A DNA stretch of 64,000 bases. It comes from MGBC163016 sp964518575. Its GTDB lineage: Bacteria > Actinomycetota > Coriobacteriia > Coriobacteriales > Eggerthellaceae. Position numbers and translations under genes: made by a program. Numbering within the stretch: position 1 is the stretch's first letter; the number at the start of each line of letters is the position of its first letter. The stretch covers positions 186,001 through 250,000 of the forward strand of contig CAZFGW010000001.1 in assembly GCA_964518575.1 (NCBI GenBank), read 5' to 3'. The notes under the pieces are model-generated. The model saw only the letters and a program-made list of their open reading frames with translations, ran no database searches and was not told the origin of the DNA. Shown piece by piece: positions 34,651 through 42,330 of this stretch.

Positions 34651-36261
34651 TTGAATTCTACGCCCTTGACCGTTCGCAAGCCCTCTTGGAAAGAAGAGCA
34701 TCTTGCGCTCATATCTGGAATCGCGAATGCTGGAGGGGGAACGCTTGTTGTTGCCGCTCCCAACGCAAAAGGCAATTCGAAGTACAAGAAGATGCAGCGC
34801 GCTTTCGAGGTCATTCCCAATCTTACGCGGCAAGAGCTCGGACTGAATTGCACGGTTGAGCCCGTCATGGATGGATCGGAGCTCTGTCTTGAGATCCTCA
34901 TCCCCACGCCGACCGAGCCGATAAGCTATCAGGGCATGTATTATCTCTACGCGAACGGCACGAACACCATTTTGGATAGCAGCTCTTTGGATAAGCTGCT
35001 CAACAAAGACGATTCGCTCACCTGGGAGCTCACGCTGCAACCGTTCATTCGCCATGAGGATATTGCCGAGGATGTCATCGAGCAGATTGCGAAGAGCGTG
35101 CGGGCTAAGGGCGAAGATGCTGATGAGAGCGATGCCGATGATGTCTCGCGCCTTCTCTCGCATTTGAATATCATCGATGGCGCAACGCAGAGCCTGACCT
35201 CCGTGGGCATTTTGATGATCCATCGTCATCCGGAGCGCATCATCGCGGGCGCTTCTGTCCGTCTCGGTTTCATTGATACTGAAACGTTCGAGACCAAGGC
35301 ATGCGATGAGGTGACCGGACCTTTGAGCTGGCAGCTCTCCAAAGCGTTGGCGCTTATTTTCGACACCTACCTTCCGATGGCGTCCCGCGCAAGAACGGAT
35401 GAGACCATGGTCGAACCGCCGCGGGCTGCTGTCGAAGAGGCGCTGCTCAACGCGCTCGTGCATAAAGACTATGCGAGCGGGGTGCCCATCAAAGTGAGCA
35501 TCTCGCGCGATCGTCTTACGATTGACAATGTTGGTCGTCCGCCGGAGACCTGGAGCTGCGACGACCTTCTCGGGCACCACAACTCGCGCCCCAACAATCC
35601 TTTCCTTGCCAGTGCGCTCCATGCATGCGATATGTTCATCGGTTGGGGCGGCGGCATCCGCAAGATCCGGGAGGCGTGCGACAAAAGCGGTCTTGACGCA
35701 GTGGTGTTCGAATTGCGCACCGACGAGACCACCGTTTCTATTCCGCTTGCCCCTTCGCCCAAGACCGCGGAAGCGCCTGCATCCTCCGATGCAGAGCGTG
35801 ATGGTGCGAAAACGGCGGGCGTGGGTGACGCAAACGCTTCGGGTACGGCGCGCACGGCGGGCACGACGGGTACGACGGGTACGATGACAGGAGCGTCCAC
35901 CCCCGCCGCAGCGCAGGCGCGCCCCGAAGGTGGTAGCGGCGGATCGCCCGCGGGAGCAGCAGCCCCTGTTGCAGCCGCGCAGCCTGGGCAAGGGCAGGCA
36001 TCAGCGCCGACGCATCCACGCCATGTCAGCCAGTTCGCCAAGCGATCGATTGCTGCGGCGAAGAATATCGACCTGACCAATACCGACGAGTATATTTTGA
36101 AAGTTCTCAATGCCAATGGGCGTGCCACCGCGCCGCGCATCGGGGATTTGCTGGGCGTGAGCGAAAGTACCGTGCGCAGATCGTTCAAGAAATTGCGTAA
36201 CCTCGGGCTTATCGAACGCGTCGGGTCGGATAAGGCCGGATATTGGAAGGTGACGTTGTAG
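34651..36261 (+). CDS. AlbA_2/HATPase regulator with C-terminal winged helix
   Basis: 536 residues. Residues about 10-120 are a Schlafen AlbA_2 domain (KEEHLALISGIANAGGGTLVVAAP-like start), about 235-375 a RecG-C/HATPase_c_4 domain (AAVEEALLNALVHKDY, then NPFLASALHACDMFIGWGGGIRKI), then a low-complexity Ala/Gly/Thr linker (about 375-460) and a C-terminal HTH (ATAPRIGDLLGVSESTVRRSFKKL). Usually annotated as ATP-binding or transcriptional regulator proteins; DNA binding is likely, the signal is not known. Start is TTG at 34651 with GAGAGG seven bases upstream. The linker is coded by short repeats such as GGTACGACG in tandem near 35870. Confidence 0.87.
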   Translation: MNSTPLTVRKPSWKEEHLALISGIANAGGGTLVVAAPNAKGNSKYKKMQRAFEVIPNLTRQELGLNCTVEPVMDGSELCLEILIPTPTEPISYQGMYYLYANGTNTILDSSSLDKLLNKDDSLTWELTLQPFIRHEDIAEDVIEQIAKSVRAKGEDADESDADDVSRLLSHLNIIDGATQSLTSVGILMIHRHPERIIAGASVRLGFIDTETFETKACDEVTGPLSWQLSKALALIFDTYLPMASRARTDETMVEPPRAAVEEALLNALVHKDYASGVPIKVSISRDRLTIDNVGRPPETWSCDDLLGHHNSRPNNPFLASALHACDMFIGWGGGIRKIREACDKSGLDAVVFELRTDETTVSIPLAPSPKTAEAPASSDAERDGAKTAGVGDANASGTARTAGTTGTTGTMTGASTPAAAQARPEGGSGGSPAGAAAPVAAAQPGQGQASAPTHPRHVSQFAKRSIAAAKNIDLTNTDEYILKVLNANGRATAPRIGDLLGVSESTVRRSFKKLRNLGLIERVGSDKAGYWKVTL

Positions 36262-36284
36262 GGTTTGTGGCGAACCGTTCGCCG

Positions 36285-36404
36285 TGCGTTGTCGGGGTTG
36301 TTGCGGTTTGGGATCACCGTTGATGTAGCGCGGTTGCCTAATGCTTCATTGCCGGGGTTGTTGCGCCCGCGGACGAGATGAATCTCACGCTCGCGTCCAC
36401 ATGA
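36285..36404 (+). repeat. Dispersed intergenic repeat, copy 5 (long, diverged)
   Basis: Aligns with copy 1: GTCGGGGTTGTTGCGG, GATCACCGTTGATGTAGCG, TGCTTCATTGCCGGGG and the diverged core GGACGAGATGAATCTCACGC then CGTCCACATGA (core 36368-36404). Confidence 0.65.
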
Positions 36405-36451
36405 GGCATTTTCGCCATTGGATCACGCGAACGCCCGCCCCGTTTCGCCAT

Positions 36452-36500
36452 AAAAAAACGCGCCCGTCGTGCCAAAAACCTCTCAGGCAACGAGGGCGCG
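36452..36500 (-). terminator. Terminator of the small ferredoxin gene
   Basis: Long stem CGCGCCCTCGTTGCC / GGCACGACGGGCGCG on the minus strand with a 12-base loop, followed by TTTTTTT, 20 bp after the ferredoxin stop. Confidence 0.88.
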
Positions 36501-36521
36501 CTCTTATCATGAAGATCATTA

Positions 36522-36710
36522 CTAGTCTTCTACGACCTCCGGAATAGCACCCATCGGGCACTCTTCAACGCAGTCGCCACACGCGATGCATGCTTCTTCG
36601 TTGACGGCATCAGCAGTTCCATCAACAACCTCAAGAACTTCCTGGGGACAAGCATCAACGCAGATACCGCAACCGATGCACTCATCCGCTTCAATGACAG
36701 GGTGTGACAT
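36522..36710 (-). CDS. 2[4Fe-4S] ferredoxin
   Basis: 62 residues, clostridial-type: two CxxCxxCxxxCP motifs (CIGCGICVDACP and CIACGDCVEECP) separated by an acidic linker. Two ATGs are adjacent (36713 and 36710); AGGAG lies only two bases from the first and five from the second, so I place the start at 36710. General low-potential electron carrier; may serve the hydrogenase implied by hypE or the other anaerobic enzymes of the window. It has its own terminator and a 161-bp spacer to hypE, so probably its own promoter. Confidence 0.93.
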   Translation of the reverse strand: MSHPVIEADECIGCGICVDACPQEVLEVVDGTADAVNEEACIACGDCVEECPMGAIPEVVED

Positions 36711-36871
36711 CATGTCTCCTCTCTTCAGCAAACTCTATGTTCATAGATAGTTGCTACCCGTTGCCTACATCGCGGAAAGATACCATGACTTGTAGGGCAC
36801 GTGTGCCACAATCTCGTTTTTTTCGTTAACTGTAATGCTGAGCGCTCGACGGACGATGCGCACTGAAGGAC

Positions 36872-37900
36872 CTAGCAAATCCTTGGCAGCTGCTCCCCCA
36901 CAAGCATGTCGAGAATGCGCGTGCTGCCGAGCGCCGTGCGCAGAAGCACGCGTGAGGCACCATCTTCCTCGGCTTCCACAACTTCGCCGATCACAGCTGC
37001 ATTGGCTCCATACGGGCTTTTCCGCATCGCGCGCAATGCCTGCTCCGCTTCATCCGCAGCAACGACACACACCATCTTGCCCTCGTTAGCCACTTGCATG
37101 ACGTCATAGCCGAGCATTTCGCACGCCCCCTGCACCGCGGGCAGAACGGGAATCTTAGTCTGATCGACCACCATGGAAACGCCCGACTGTTCGGCAAACT
37201 CATTGAGCGTTGACGCGATGCCGCCACGCGTCGGGTCGCGGAAACACCGCACGTGCGGCGCCACTTCGAGCACGTCAGCGATCATGTGATTGAGCGGTGC
37301 GGCATCGCTTTCGATCTCAGCTTGGAAACCAAGTCCCGACCGGCAACTCATAATGGTAATGCCATGGTCGCCCAGCGTCCCGCTCACCAAAATGGCATCG
37401 CCCGGCTTGCAATGCGCCCCGGAAAGAGAAACGCCGGGCGCAAGCTTCCCGATGCCACTCGTGTTGATGTAGATCCCATCGCCGTGACCGCGATTGACCA
37501 CCTTGGTATCACCGGTCACGATGAGCACGCCCGCTTCCTCAGCAGCACGTGCCATCGACGCGCAGATTCGCTTGAGGTCTTCGATAGGGAATCCCTCTTC
37601 GAGAATCATGGCAACGCTCACATACAGAGGCTGCGCACCGCTGGTTGCCACATCGTTCACCGTTCCGCAGATTGCGAGCCTACCGATATCACCGCCCGGA
37701 AAAAAGTGCGGCGTCACCACGAAGGAGTCCGTGGAATACGCGATCTGCTCACCGGGCGCGAACGCCCCGAGCACGGCAGCATCGTCGCCCGTGCGCAGCT
37801 TGTCGTTTCCATATACCGCATAGAACACGTCGTCGATGATGCGCTTCATCATCGAGCCGCCGCTCCCATGCCCAAGCATTATCTGTTCGTCTGTTTGCAT
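36872..37900 (-). CDS. hypE: Hydrogenase maturation protein HypE
   Basis: 342 residues from ATG at 37900 (AAGAAGG nine bases upstream). HypE dehydrates the carbamoyl group on its C-terminal Cys to the cyanide ligand of [NiFe] hydrogenase. The protein ends EQLPRIC, exactly the conserved Pro-Arg-Ile-Cys tail. IMLGHGSGGSMM near the start and TGDDAAVLG, GTVNDVATSGAQP and VVTGDTKVV-type (VTGDTKVV) ATP-binding motifs are present. Downstream of nikR by 14 bp, hence nickel-linked transcription. No hydrogenase structural gene or other hyp gene lies in the window. Confidence 0.95.
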   Translation of the reverse strand: MQTDEQIMLGHGSGGSMMKRIIDDVFYAVYGNDKLRTGDDAAVLGAFAPGEQIAYSTDSFVVTPHFFPGGDIGRLAICGTVNDVATSGAQPLYVSVAMILEEGFPIEDLKRICASMARAAEEAGVLIVTGDTKVVNRGHGDGIYINTSGIGKLAPGVSLSGAHCKPGDAILVSGTLGDHGITIMSCRSGLGFQAEIESDAAPLNHMIADVLEVAPHVRCFRDPTRGGIASTLNEFAEQSGVSMVVDQTKIPVLPAVQGACEMLGYDVMQVANEGKMVCVVAADEAEQALRAMRKSPYGANAAVIGEVVEAEEDGASRVLLRTALGSTRILDMLVGEQLPRIC

Positions 37901-37914
37901 GATGTTGTGCCTTC

Positions 37915-38352
37915 TTAAGAACCGACTGCGGCAAGGACAAGCTTGCCGTTTTTCACACCCTTCGTCCCTAAAATCATATTCGCGATCGTTTGCACGAGCT
38001 CGGTTTCGCCTCGCAGGACGATCACCTCCAAGCACGTGTGCTGATCGACATGAACATGCATCGTTGAGACGACGTTGTCATAGTATTCGTGCTGTATTTG
38101 ATGGAGTTTTTCCGCCAGATCGTTCGAATGGTGGCTATAGACAATGGTCAGCGTCCCCATGACGACCATGCCGGGGTGAGACGAGCGCGCCTCAACGAGC
38201 GCCTCCCTGACAAGGTCGCGAATAACCTCGCTGCGATTCTTCGCCAAACCGCGCCGCGCAACCAGCTGATCGAAGTCCATCAAGAGGTCTTCGGGCATAG
38301 CAACGGAAAAACGCATGAGGTCGTTTGACCGCTGATGTGGATCATTCGTCAT
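37915..38352 (-). CDS. nikR: Nickel-responsive regulator NikR
   Basis: 145 residues: ribbon-helix-helix DNA-binding part (MRFSVAMPEDLLMDFDQLVARRG, shown from about residue 13; helix SEVIRDLVREAL) and a C-terminal ACT-like nickel domain with the ligands in HHSNDLAEKLH and STMHVHVDQHTCLEV (His, His, Cys). Nickel binding turns such proteins into repressors of nickel uptake. ATG at 38352 has AGGACGG upstream; the internal ATG at 38316 has no RBS. I see no GTATGA-N16-TCATAC operator nearby, so the target may differ or lie elsewhere. Precedes hypE by 14 bp. Confidence 0.93.
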   Translation of the reverse strand: MTNDPHQRSNDLMRFSVAMPEDLLMDFDQLVARRGLAKNRSEVIRDLVREALVEARSSHPGMVVMGTLTIVYSHHSNDLAEKLHQIQHEYYDNVVSTMHVHVDQHTCLEVIVLRGETELVQTIANMILGTKGVKNGKLVLAAVGS

Positions 38353-38446
38353 CTGATCATCCGTCCTGAACGGGAGCCTACGCAAGTCTTCAGCGCTTTT
38401 GTAGGGATTGGGAAACTCCCGACTGCACGCTTGCCGAGCGCCACGA

Positions 38447-38701
38447 TCAAACCAGCGCCACCGTCACGCCGTCAGCGTGTGCGGCATCATCTTCGATAGC
38501 GTCTTTCGCCTCATCGAGCAGCGCACGCACATCATCCATCATCGACTGCGCTGCATGGAGCTTCATCGACACGGTCTCGAATCCGGCGTCCCCAGCATTG
38601 TGGGCAAGATTGTGCATCCACCGGCGCTCAAGTTTGCAGTGGTCATCGATCTGCTCGATCATGAGCTCGAGCTGTCCAGTATTCACTCCATTGGTGCACA
38701 T
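38447..38701 (-). CDS. Hypothetical 84-residue protein
   Basis: ATG at 38701 with AAAGGA eight bases upstream. Small, acidic, helical, with a Cys at position 2 and a CKLERRWMHNLAHNAGD stretch; Met-rich. Not recognised. It lies 94 bp upstream of nikR on the same strand and may be the first gene of the nikR-hypE transcript. The His/Cys/Asp content leaves room for metal binding, which is inference only. Confidence 0.6.
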   Translation of the reverse strand: MCTNGVNTGQLELMIEQIDDHCKLERRWMHNLAHNAGDAGFETVSMKLHAAQSMMDDVRALLDEAKDAIEDDAAHADGVTVALV

Positions 38702-38740
38702 GGTTCGTCCTTTCTTCAACCTTCCGTATTTCACGTGAAC

Positions 38741-38768
38741 TTGATAGCCGCATCCGTATTGCTATGAT
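38741..38768 (+). promoter_or_regulatory. Promoter upstream of the 38806 gene
   Basis: TTGATA (38741-38746), 16-bp spacer, TATGAT (38763-38768), a good sigma-70 type promoter. An in-frame ATG at 38764 lies inside the -10 box and so cannot be the translation start of this transcript. Confidence 0.65.
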
Positions 38769-38805
38769 GGTCATACTGCATGCGAACAACGGCACAGGAA
38801 CTCGT

Positions 38806-39273
38806 GTGAATTTTTCTAGTAATAGTAACATCTATGCGTTCAACGCTACAAGCGTCCTTGGGCGTTTCGCGCCATATATCGAAGGGAACGACAACTGCCT
38901 GATTGCTGTTATCAGCACGTCTCCCCTCATTGATGCGGCGCGGTTTGCTCTTGAGCGCTCGGCGGACCAGCTGGGATATGGAGCTGCACGCATCGCCTAC
39001 ATCACCTGCGCACCTGCGCCCGAGCACGAGATGCTTGATGGCGAAGGTCTGTGCACGATCCTTGAGGGACTCGATCCGAGTGCGCTCATCATCACTGATA
39101 GAGATGCTCTTCGCCTTCTCGAAGCAGGCAGCACTGACAGGATCGAGCCCGATCGCGTGGGACGCCTTGCCGGAAGGACGATCGTCGCCTTCGCCGATTT
39201 CGCTGCGATGCTCAAAACCGACCAGGATAAACAGCGCGCGTGGGCTAATTTGAAGAGCCTCGCCCTGGAGTGA
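38806..39273 (+). CDS. Hypothetical protein upstream of ispD
   Basis: 155 residues. The start is GTG at 38806, chosen because AGGAA lies five bases upstream and because the longer frame begins inside the promoter. Alternating strands and helices (NCLIAVISTSPLIDAARFAL, then ALIITDRDALRLLEAG) suggest an alpha/beta fold; no catalytic motif, signal peptide or membrane segment. Not recognised. 52 bp before ispD in the same direction, probably co-transcribed with the isoprenoid genes. Confidence 0.65.
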   Translation: MNFSSNSNIYAFNATSVLGRFAPYIEGNDNCLIAVISTSPLIDAARFALERSADQLGYGAARIAYITCAPAPEHEMLDGEGLCTILEGLDPSALIITDRDALRLLEAGSTDRIEPDRVGRLAGRTIVAFADFAAMLKTDQDKQRAWANLKSLALE

Positions 39274-39325
39274 GGTTTATACTTTATACGCCATGACATC
39301 ACGATCCGCGATCTCAAGGGGAACC

Positions 39326-40159
39326 ATGTCAAACACCATCGATCCTGTTTTCACGCCCGAAACCCTTCGTGCGCCCGAGCTGATCTCTCAGATGCTCGAT
39401 TTCAACGCCTCAACAAAGCCTTCATCGCAGCTGGTCGGACAAGTCGATCCGCATCCCAAAACAGCCGGCATCATCCTTGCCGGCGGTACCGGCGAGCGCT
39501 TCGGAAGAGAAGGCGGCAAACAGCTCGTGGAGATAGCGGGCAAGCCGATTCTCACCTGGTCGGCTGAGGCGTTCGACGCTGTGGGCGATATCGGGCTCAT
39601 CGTTTTGGTGTGCCCTGAGGACCGCCAAGAGGAATATCTCAAGCGCGCGATCGATCCCTTCCCCTTCGTAACCCCCGTGGTCGTTGCACCCTCGGGTTCT
39701 ATCCGGCAGGAGTCCGCTTTCTCAGGACTTGAGATGGTGCCCGACGATTTCGAGTTCGTTGTCCTTCATGACGGCGCGCGTCCCCTGGTGACGCCCGAGC
39801 TCATCTTGCACACTATCAACACCGTGAAGGGAAACCTCGACGCCGATGGTGCCGTGGTGGCACATCCGGCGATCGACACCCTCAAGGTTGTCGAAGATGG
39901 CGTCATTGTAGGCACGCCTGACCGCCACGTTTTCTGGAATGCCCAAACGCCTCAGGTGTTCAGAGCGGGCATCTATCGCCGCGCTCAGGCATCCGCGCTT
40001 TCCGACGGCTTTGTCGGCACGGACGACTCCTCGCTGATCGAGCGCCTCGGCGGTCGCGTTCTTGTTGTCGAAGGCAAGCGCGACAACATCAAACTCACGG
40101 TTCCCGAAGACTTCACGTTGCTGGCATCTGCAGTGCGCACGATGCTCGCCGAGGAATAG
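39326..40159 (+). CDS. ispD: 2-C-methyl-D-erythritol 4-phosphate cytidylyltransferase
   Basis: MEP-pathway enzyme making CDP-methylerythritol. 277 residues from ATG at 39326 (AAGGGG five bases upstream). CTP-binding AGIILAGGTGERFG lies at about 48, later than usual: a roughly 45-residue N-terminal extension without recognised domain precedes it. Further IspD motifs: SIRQESAFSGL, VLHDGARPLVTPE and HVFWNAQTPQVFR, plus GTDDSSLIERLG. Followed by ispF after 36 bp, the usual pair. Confidence 0.94.
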   Translation: MSNTIDPVFTPETLRAPELISQMLDFNASTKPSSQLVGQVDPHPKTAGIILAGGTGERFGREGGKQLVEIAGKPILTWSAEAFDAVGDIGLIVLVCPEDRQEEYLKRAIDPFPFVTPVVVAPSGSIRQESAFSGLEMVPDDFEFVVLHDGARPLVTPELILHTINTVKGNLDADGAVVAHPAIDTLKVVEDGVIVGTPDRHVFWNAQTPQVFRAGIYRRAQASALSDGFVGTDDSSLIERLGGRVLVVEGKRDNIKLTVPEDFTLLASAVRTMLAEE

Positions 40160-40195
40160 CGCGGGTTGAGTATGGACGAGCATACGGAGCAGAAC

Positions 40196-40690
40196 ATGCC
40201 TTTCGCCTGCCTGCGCACCGGCATCGGTATGGACGTACACGCCTTCGCCGAAGGACGGCAGCTGATCATCGGCGGCGTCCACATTCCTTCCCCACGCGGG
40301 CTTGACGGTCACTCCGATGCGGACGTTCTCGCACACGCCATCGCCGATGCGCTTTTGGGCGCGGCGCGCTTGGGCGACATCGGCAAGCTCTTTCCCGACA
40401 CCGACCCCGCCTTCAAGGATGCGAACTCCCTCCAGCTTCTGGCATCGGTGTGCGCCTGTGTGCGCGAGCACGGCTTCACCATCCTTGACGTTGATAGCGT
40501 GATCGCTGCACAAGCACCGAAGCTTTCTCCCTATCGCGATCAAATGCGGGAGAACATCGCACGGGCGATGGGCGTCGAGAGTGAAAACGTGGGCGTCAAG
40601 GCAACCACGACCGAGCATCTTGGTTTCGTGGGGCGCGAAGAGGGCATTGCGGCGTATGCCACGTGTCTTCTTGCCAAAAAGCCTTCATAA
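40196..40690 (+). CDS. ispF: 2-C-methyl-D-erythritol 2,4-cyclodiphosphate synthase
   Basis: Cyclises CDP-ME 2-phosphate in the MEP pathway. 164 residues. GIGMDVHAF supplies the Asp and His zinc ligands, GLDGHSDADVLAHAIADALLGA the third His and active-site residues, and IGKLFPDTDPAFK and VKATTTEHLGFVG the CDP-binding end. I choose ATG at 40196 because GGAG lies six bases upstream; ATG at 40172 or TTG at 40166 would add up to ten residues without a good RBS. Between ispD and cysS. Confidence 0.94.
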   Translation: MPFACLRTGIGMDVHAFAEGRQLIIGGVHIPSPRGLDGHSDADVLAHAIADALLGAARLGDIGKLFPDTDPAFKDANSLQLLASVCACVREHGFTILDVDSVIAAQAPKLSPYRDQMRENIARAMGVESENVGVKATTTEHLGFVGREEGIAAYATCLLAKKPS

Positions 40691-40776
40691 TCAAGCAACA
40701 ACAGTATCACCGGACGCAACGCAGGCGTCCTACCCTATACAATGGAGCAAGTGACCCAAAGAACAAGGAGCGCATC

Positions 40777-42279
40777 GTGATCAGACTCTACGATACCCGT
40801 CTTCATAAGAAAGTTGACTTCGTCCCTCTGGAAGAGGGTAAGGTCAGCATGTACGTGTGCGGACCGACGGTATACAACCGCATCCATATCGGAAATGCGC
40901 GCACATTCATTTCGTTCGACGTCATCCGGCGCTATCTCACGTGGCGCGGTTACGACGTCACGTTCGTTCAGAATGTGACCGACGTCGATGACAAGATCAT
41001 CAATCGCGCGCAAGAAGAGGGAACGACCGCCGAGGAGATTGCGCGGGAATACACCGAAGCGTTCATCAACGACATGCATGCCGCCGGTGTCGATGACCCC
41101 GATGTCCGCCCGAAGGCGACCGAGGAGATTCCTGCCATGATCGATCTCATTGAGCGATTGGTCGATCAGGGCTATGCCTACGCCGTGGATGGGGATGTCT
41201 ATTTCTCAGTGCGCTCATACAAGGACTATGGTCAGCTGTCGGGACGCAATCTTGATGATATGGAAGCGGGGCATCGCGAATTGCGCGCGGACGGTCAAGG
41301 GCTCGAGCAGCGTAAGCGCGACCAATTCGATTTTGCGCTCTGGAAAGCCGCGAAACCGGGCGAACCTTTCTGGGAATCCCCGTGGGGCGCAGGACGTCCG
41401 GGCTGGCATATCGAGTGCTCGGCGATGTCGCACAAGTACCTCGGCTGCCCCTTCGATATCCACGGCGGCGGATCCGACCTCGTGTTCCCGCACCATGAAA
41501 ACGAGCGCGCCCAATCGGAGGCGGGCTACGGGACGGGTTTCGCCAACCATTGGATGCACTCCGGCATGCTCCAGATCAACTCCGAGAAGATGTCGAAATC
41601 CCTTGGGAATTTCATGTTGCTGCATGAGGTGCTCGAGCAGACGCGTCCGGCGGCACTGCGCATGCTCATGACGCAAACGCTATACCGCTCGCCGCTCGAT
41701 TTCTCGACCGAGCGCCTTGATGAGGCGAATGCCGCGTTGACGAGGATTGAGAATACCGTTGAGAACCTCAATTGGCTTGCGGCGAATGCGAGCGCGGATG
41801 CTCCTGATGCTCTTAATGCGGATGAGCTCGCTGCTTGGACGGATAAGGCGCGCGCCGATTTCACCGCGTCAATGGATGATGATTTCAACGCGCCTGCTGC
41901 GCTCGGTGCGATCTTTAGCCTCGTGGGTGATATCAATACGGTTGTTTCGGGTGCCACGCTGTCGGTCAAGGATGCAGAGGCCGTCATCGGCGTTCGCGAT
42001 TGCATCATCGAACTCACGAGCGTGCTCGGCATCAATCTTGAAGCCGATATGAAAACGGAAACCGATTATCCTCTGGATGTCGTTCCGCTCGCGCAGGAGC
42101 TCGCCGGGTACGGTGGGCAAGATTCCATGGAGGCGGTTGAGGCGTTGCTCGAAGCGCGCGCCCTCGCCCGGAGCGAGAAGGATTGGGCGAAAGCGGATGC
42201 GGTGCGCGATGGGCTTGTGTCTCTCGGGTTTGTAATCGAAGATACGCCGCAGGGCGCAAAGGTTACGTACGACGGATAA
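40777..42279 (+). CDS. cysS: Cysteinyl-tRNA synthetase
   Basis: 500 residues, start GTG at 40777 with AAGGAG seven bases upstream. Class I synthetase: HIGH box as IHIGNART, KMSKS as EKMSKSLGN, zinc ligands in MYVCGPTVYN, HIECSAMS and FPHHENERAQSE. DALR-type anticodon helices at the C-terminus. Gene order ispD-ispF-cysS is common in bacteria. Confidence 0.97.
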   Translation: MIRLYDTRLHKKVDFVPLEEGKVSMYVCGPTVYNRIHIGNARTFISFDVIRRYLTWRGYDVTFVQNVTDVDDKIINRAQEEGTTAEEIAREYTEAFINDMHAAGVDDPDVRPKATEEIPAMIDLIERLVDQGYAYAVDGDVYFSVRSYKDYGQLSGRNLDDMEAGHRELRADGQGLEQRKRDQFDFALWKAAKPGEPFWESPWGAGRPGWHIECSAMSHKYLGCPFDIHGGGSDLVFPHHENERAQSEAGYGTGFANHWMHSGMLQINSEKMSKSLGNFMLLHEVLEQTRPAALRMLMTQTLYRSPLDFSTERLDEANAALTRIENTVENLNWLAANASADAPDALNADELAAWTDKARADFTASMDDDFNAPAALGAIFSLVGDINTVVSGATLSVKDAEAVIGVRDCIIELTSVLGINLEADMKTETDYPLDVVPLAQELAGYGGQDSMEAVEALLEARALARSEKDWAKADAVRDGLVSLGFVIEDTPQGAKVTYDG

Positions 42280-42314
42280 AAAATGCCCCGTCCACCGGTA
42301 GGCGAACGGGGCAC
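42277..42314 (-). terminator. Terminator of clpC
   Basis: Stem TGCCCCGT / ACGGGGCA with a 14-base loop in the 51-bp space between convergent cysS and clpC; on the minus strand it is followed by TTTTTTAT. Confidence 0.85.
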
Positions 42315-42330
42315 ATTGCATTCCGAGATG

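Noticed and set aside
29380..36404. CRISPR array
   Set aside because: The repeats are hundreds to thousands of bases apart, with no regular spacers and no cas genes.
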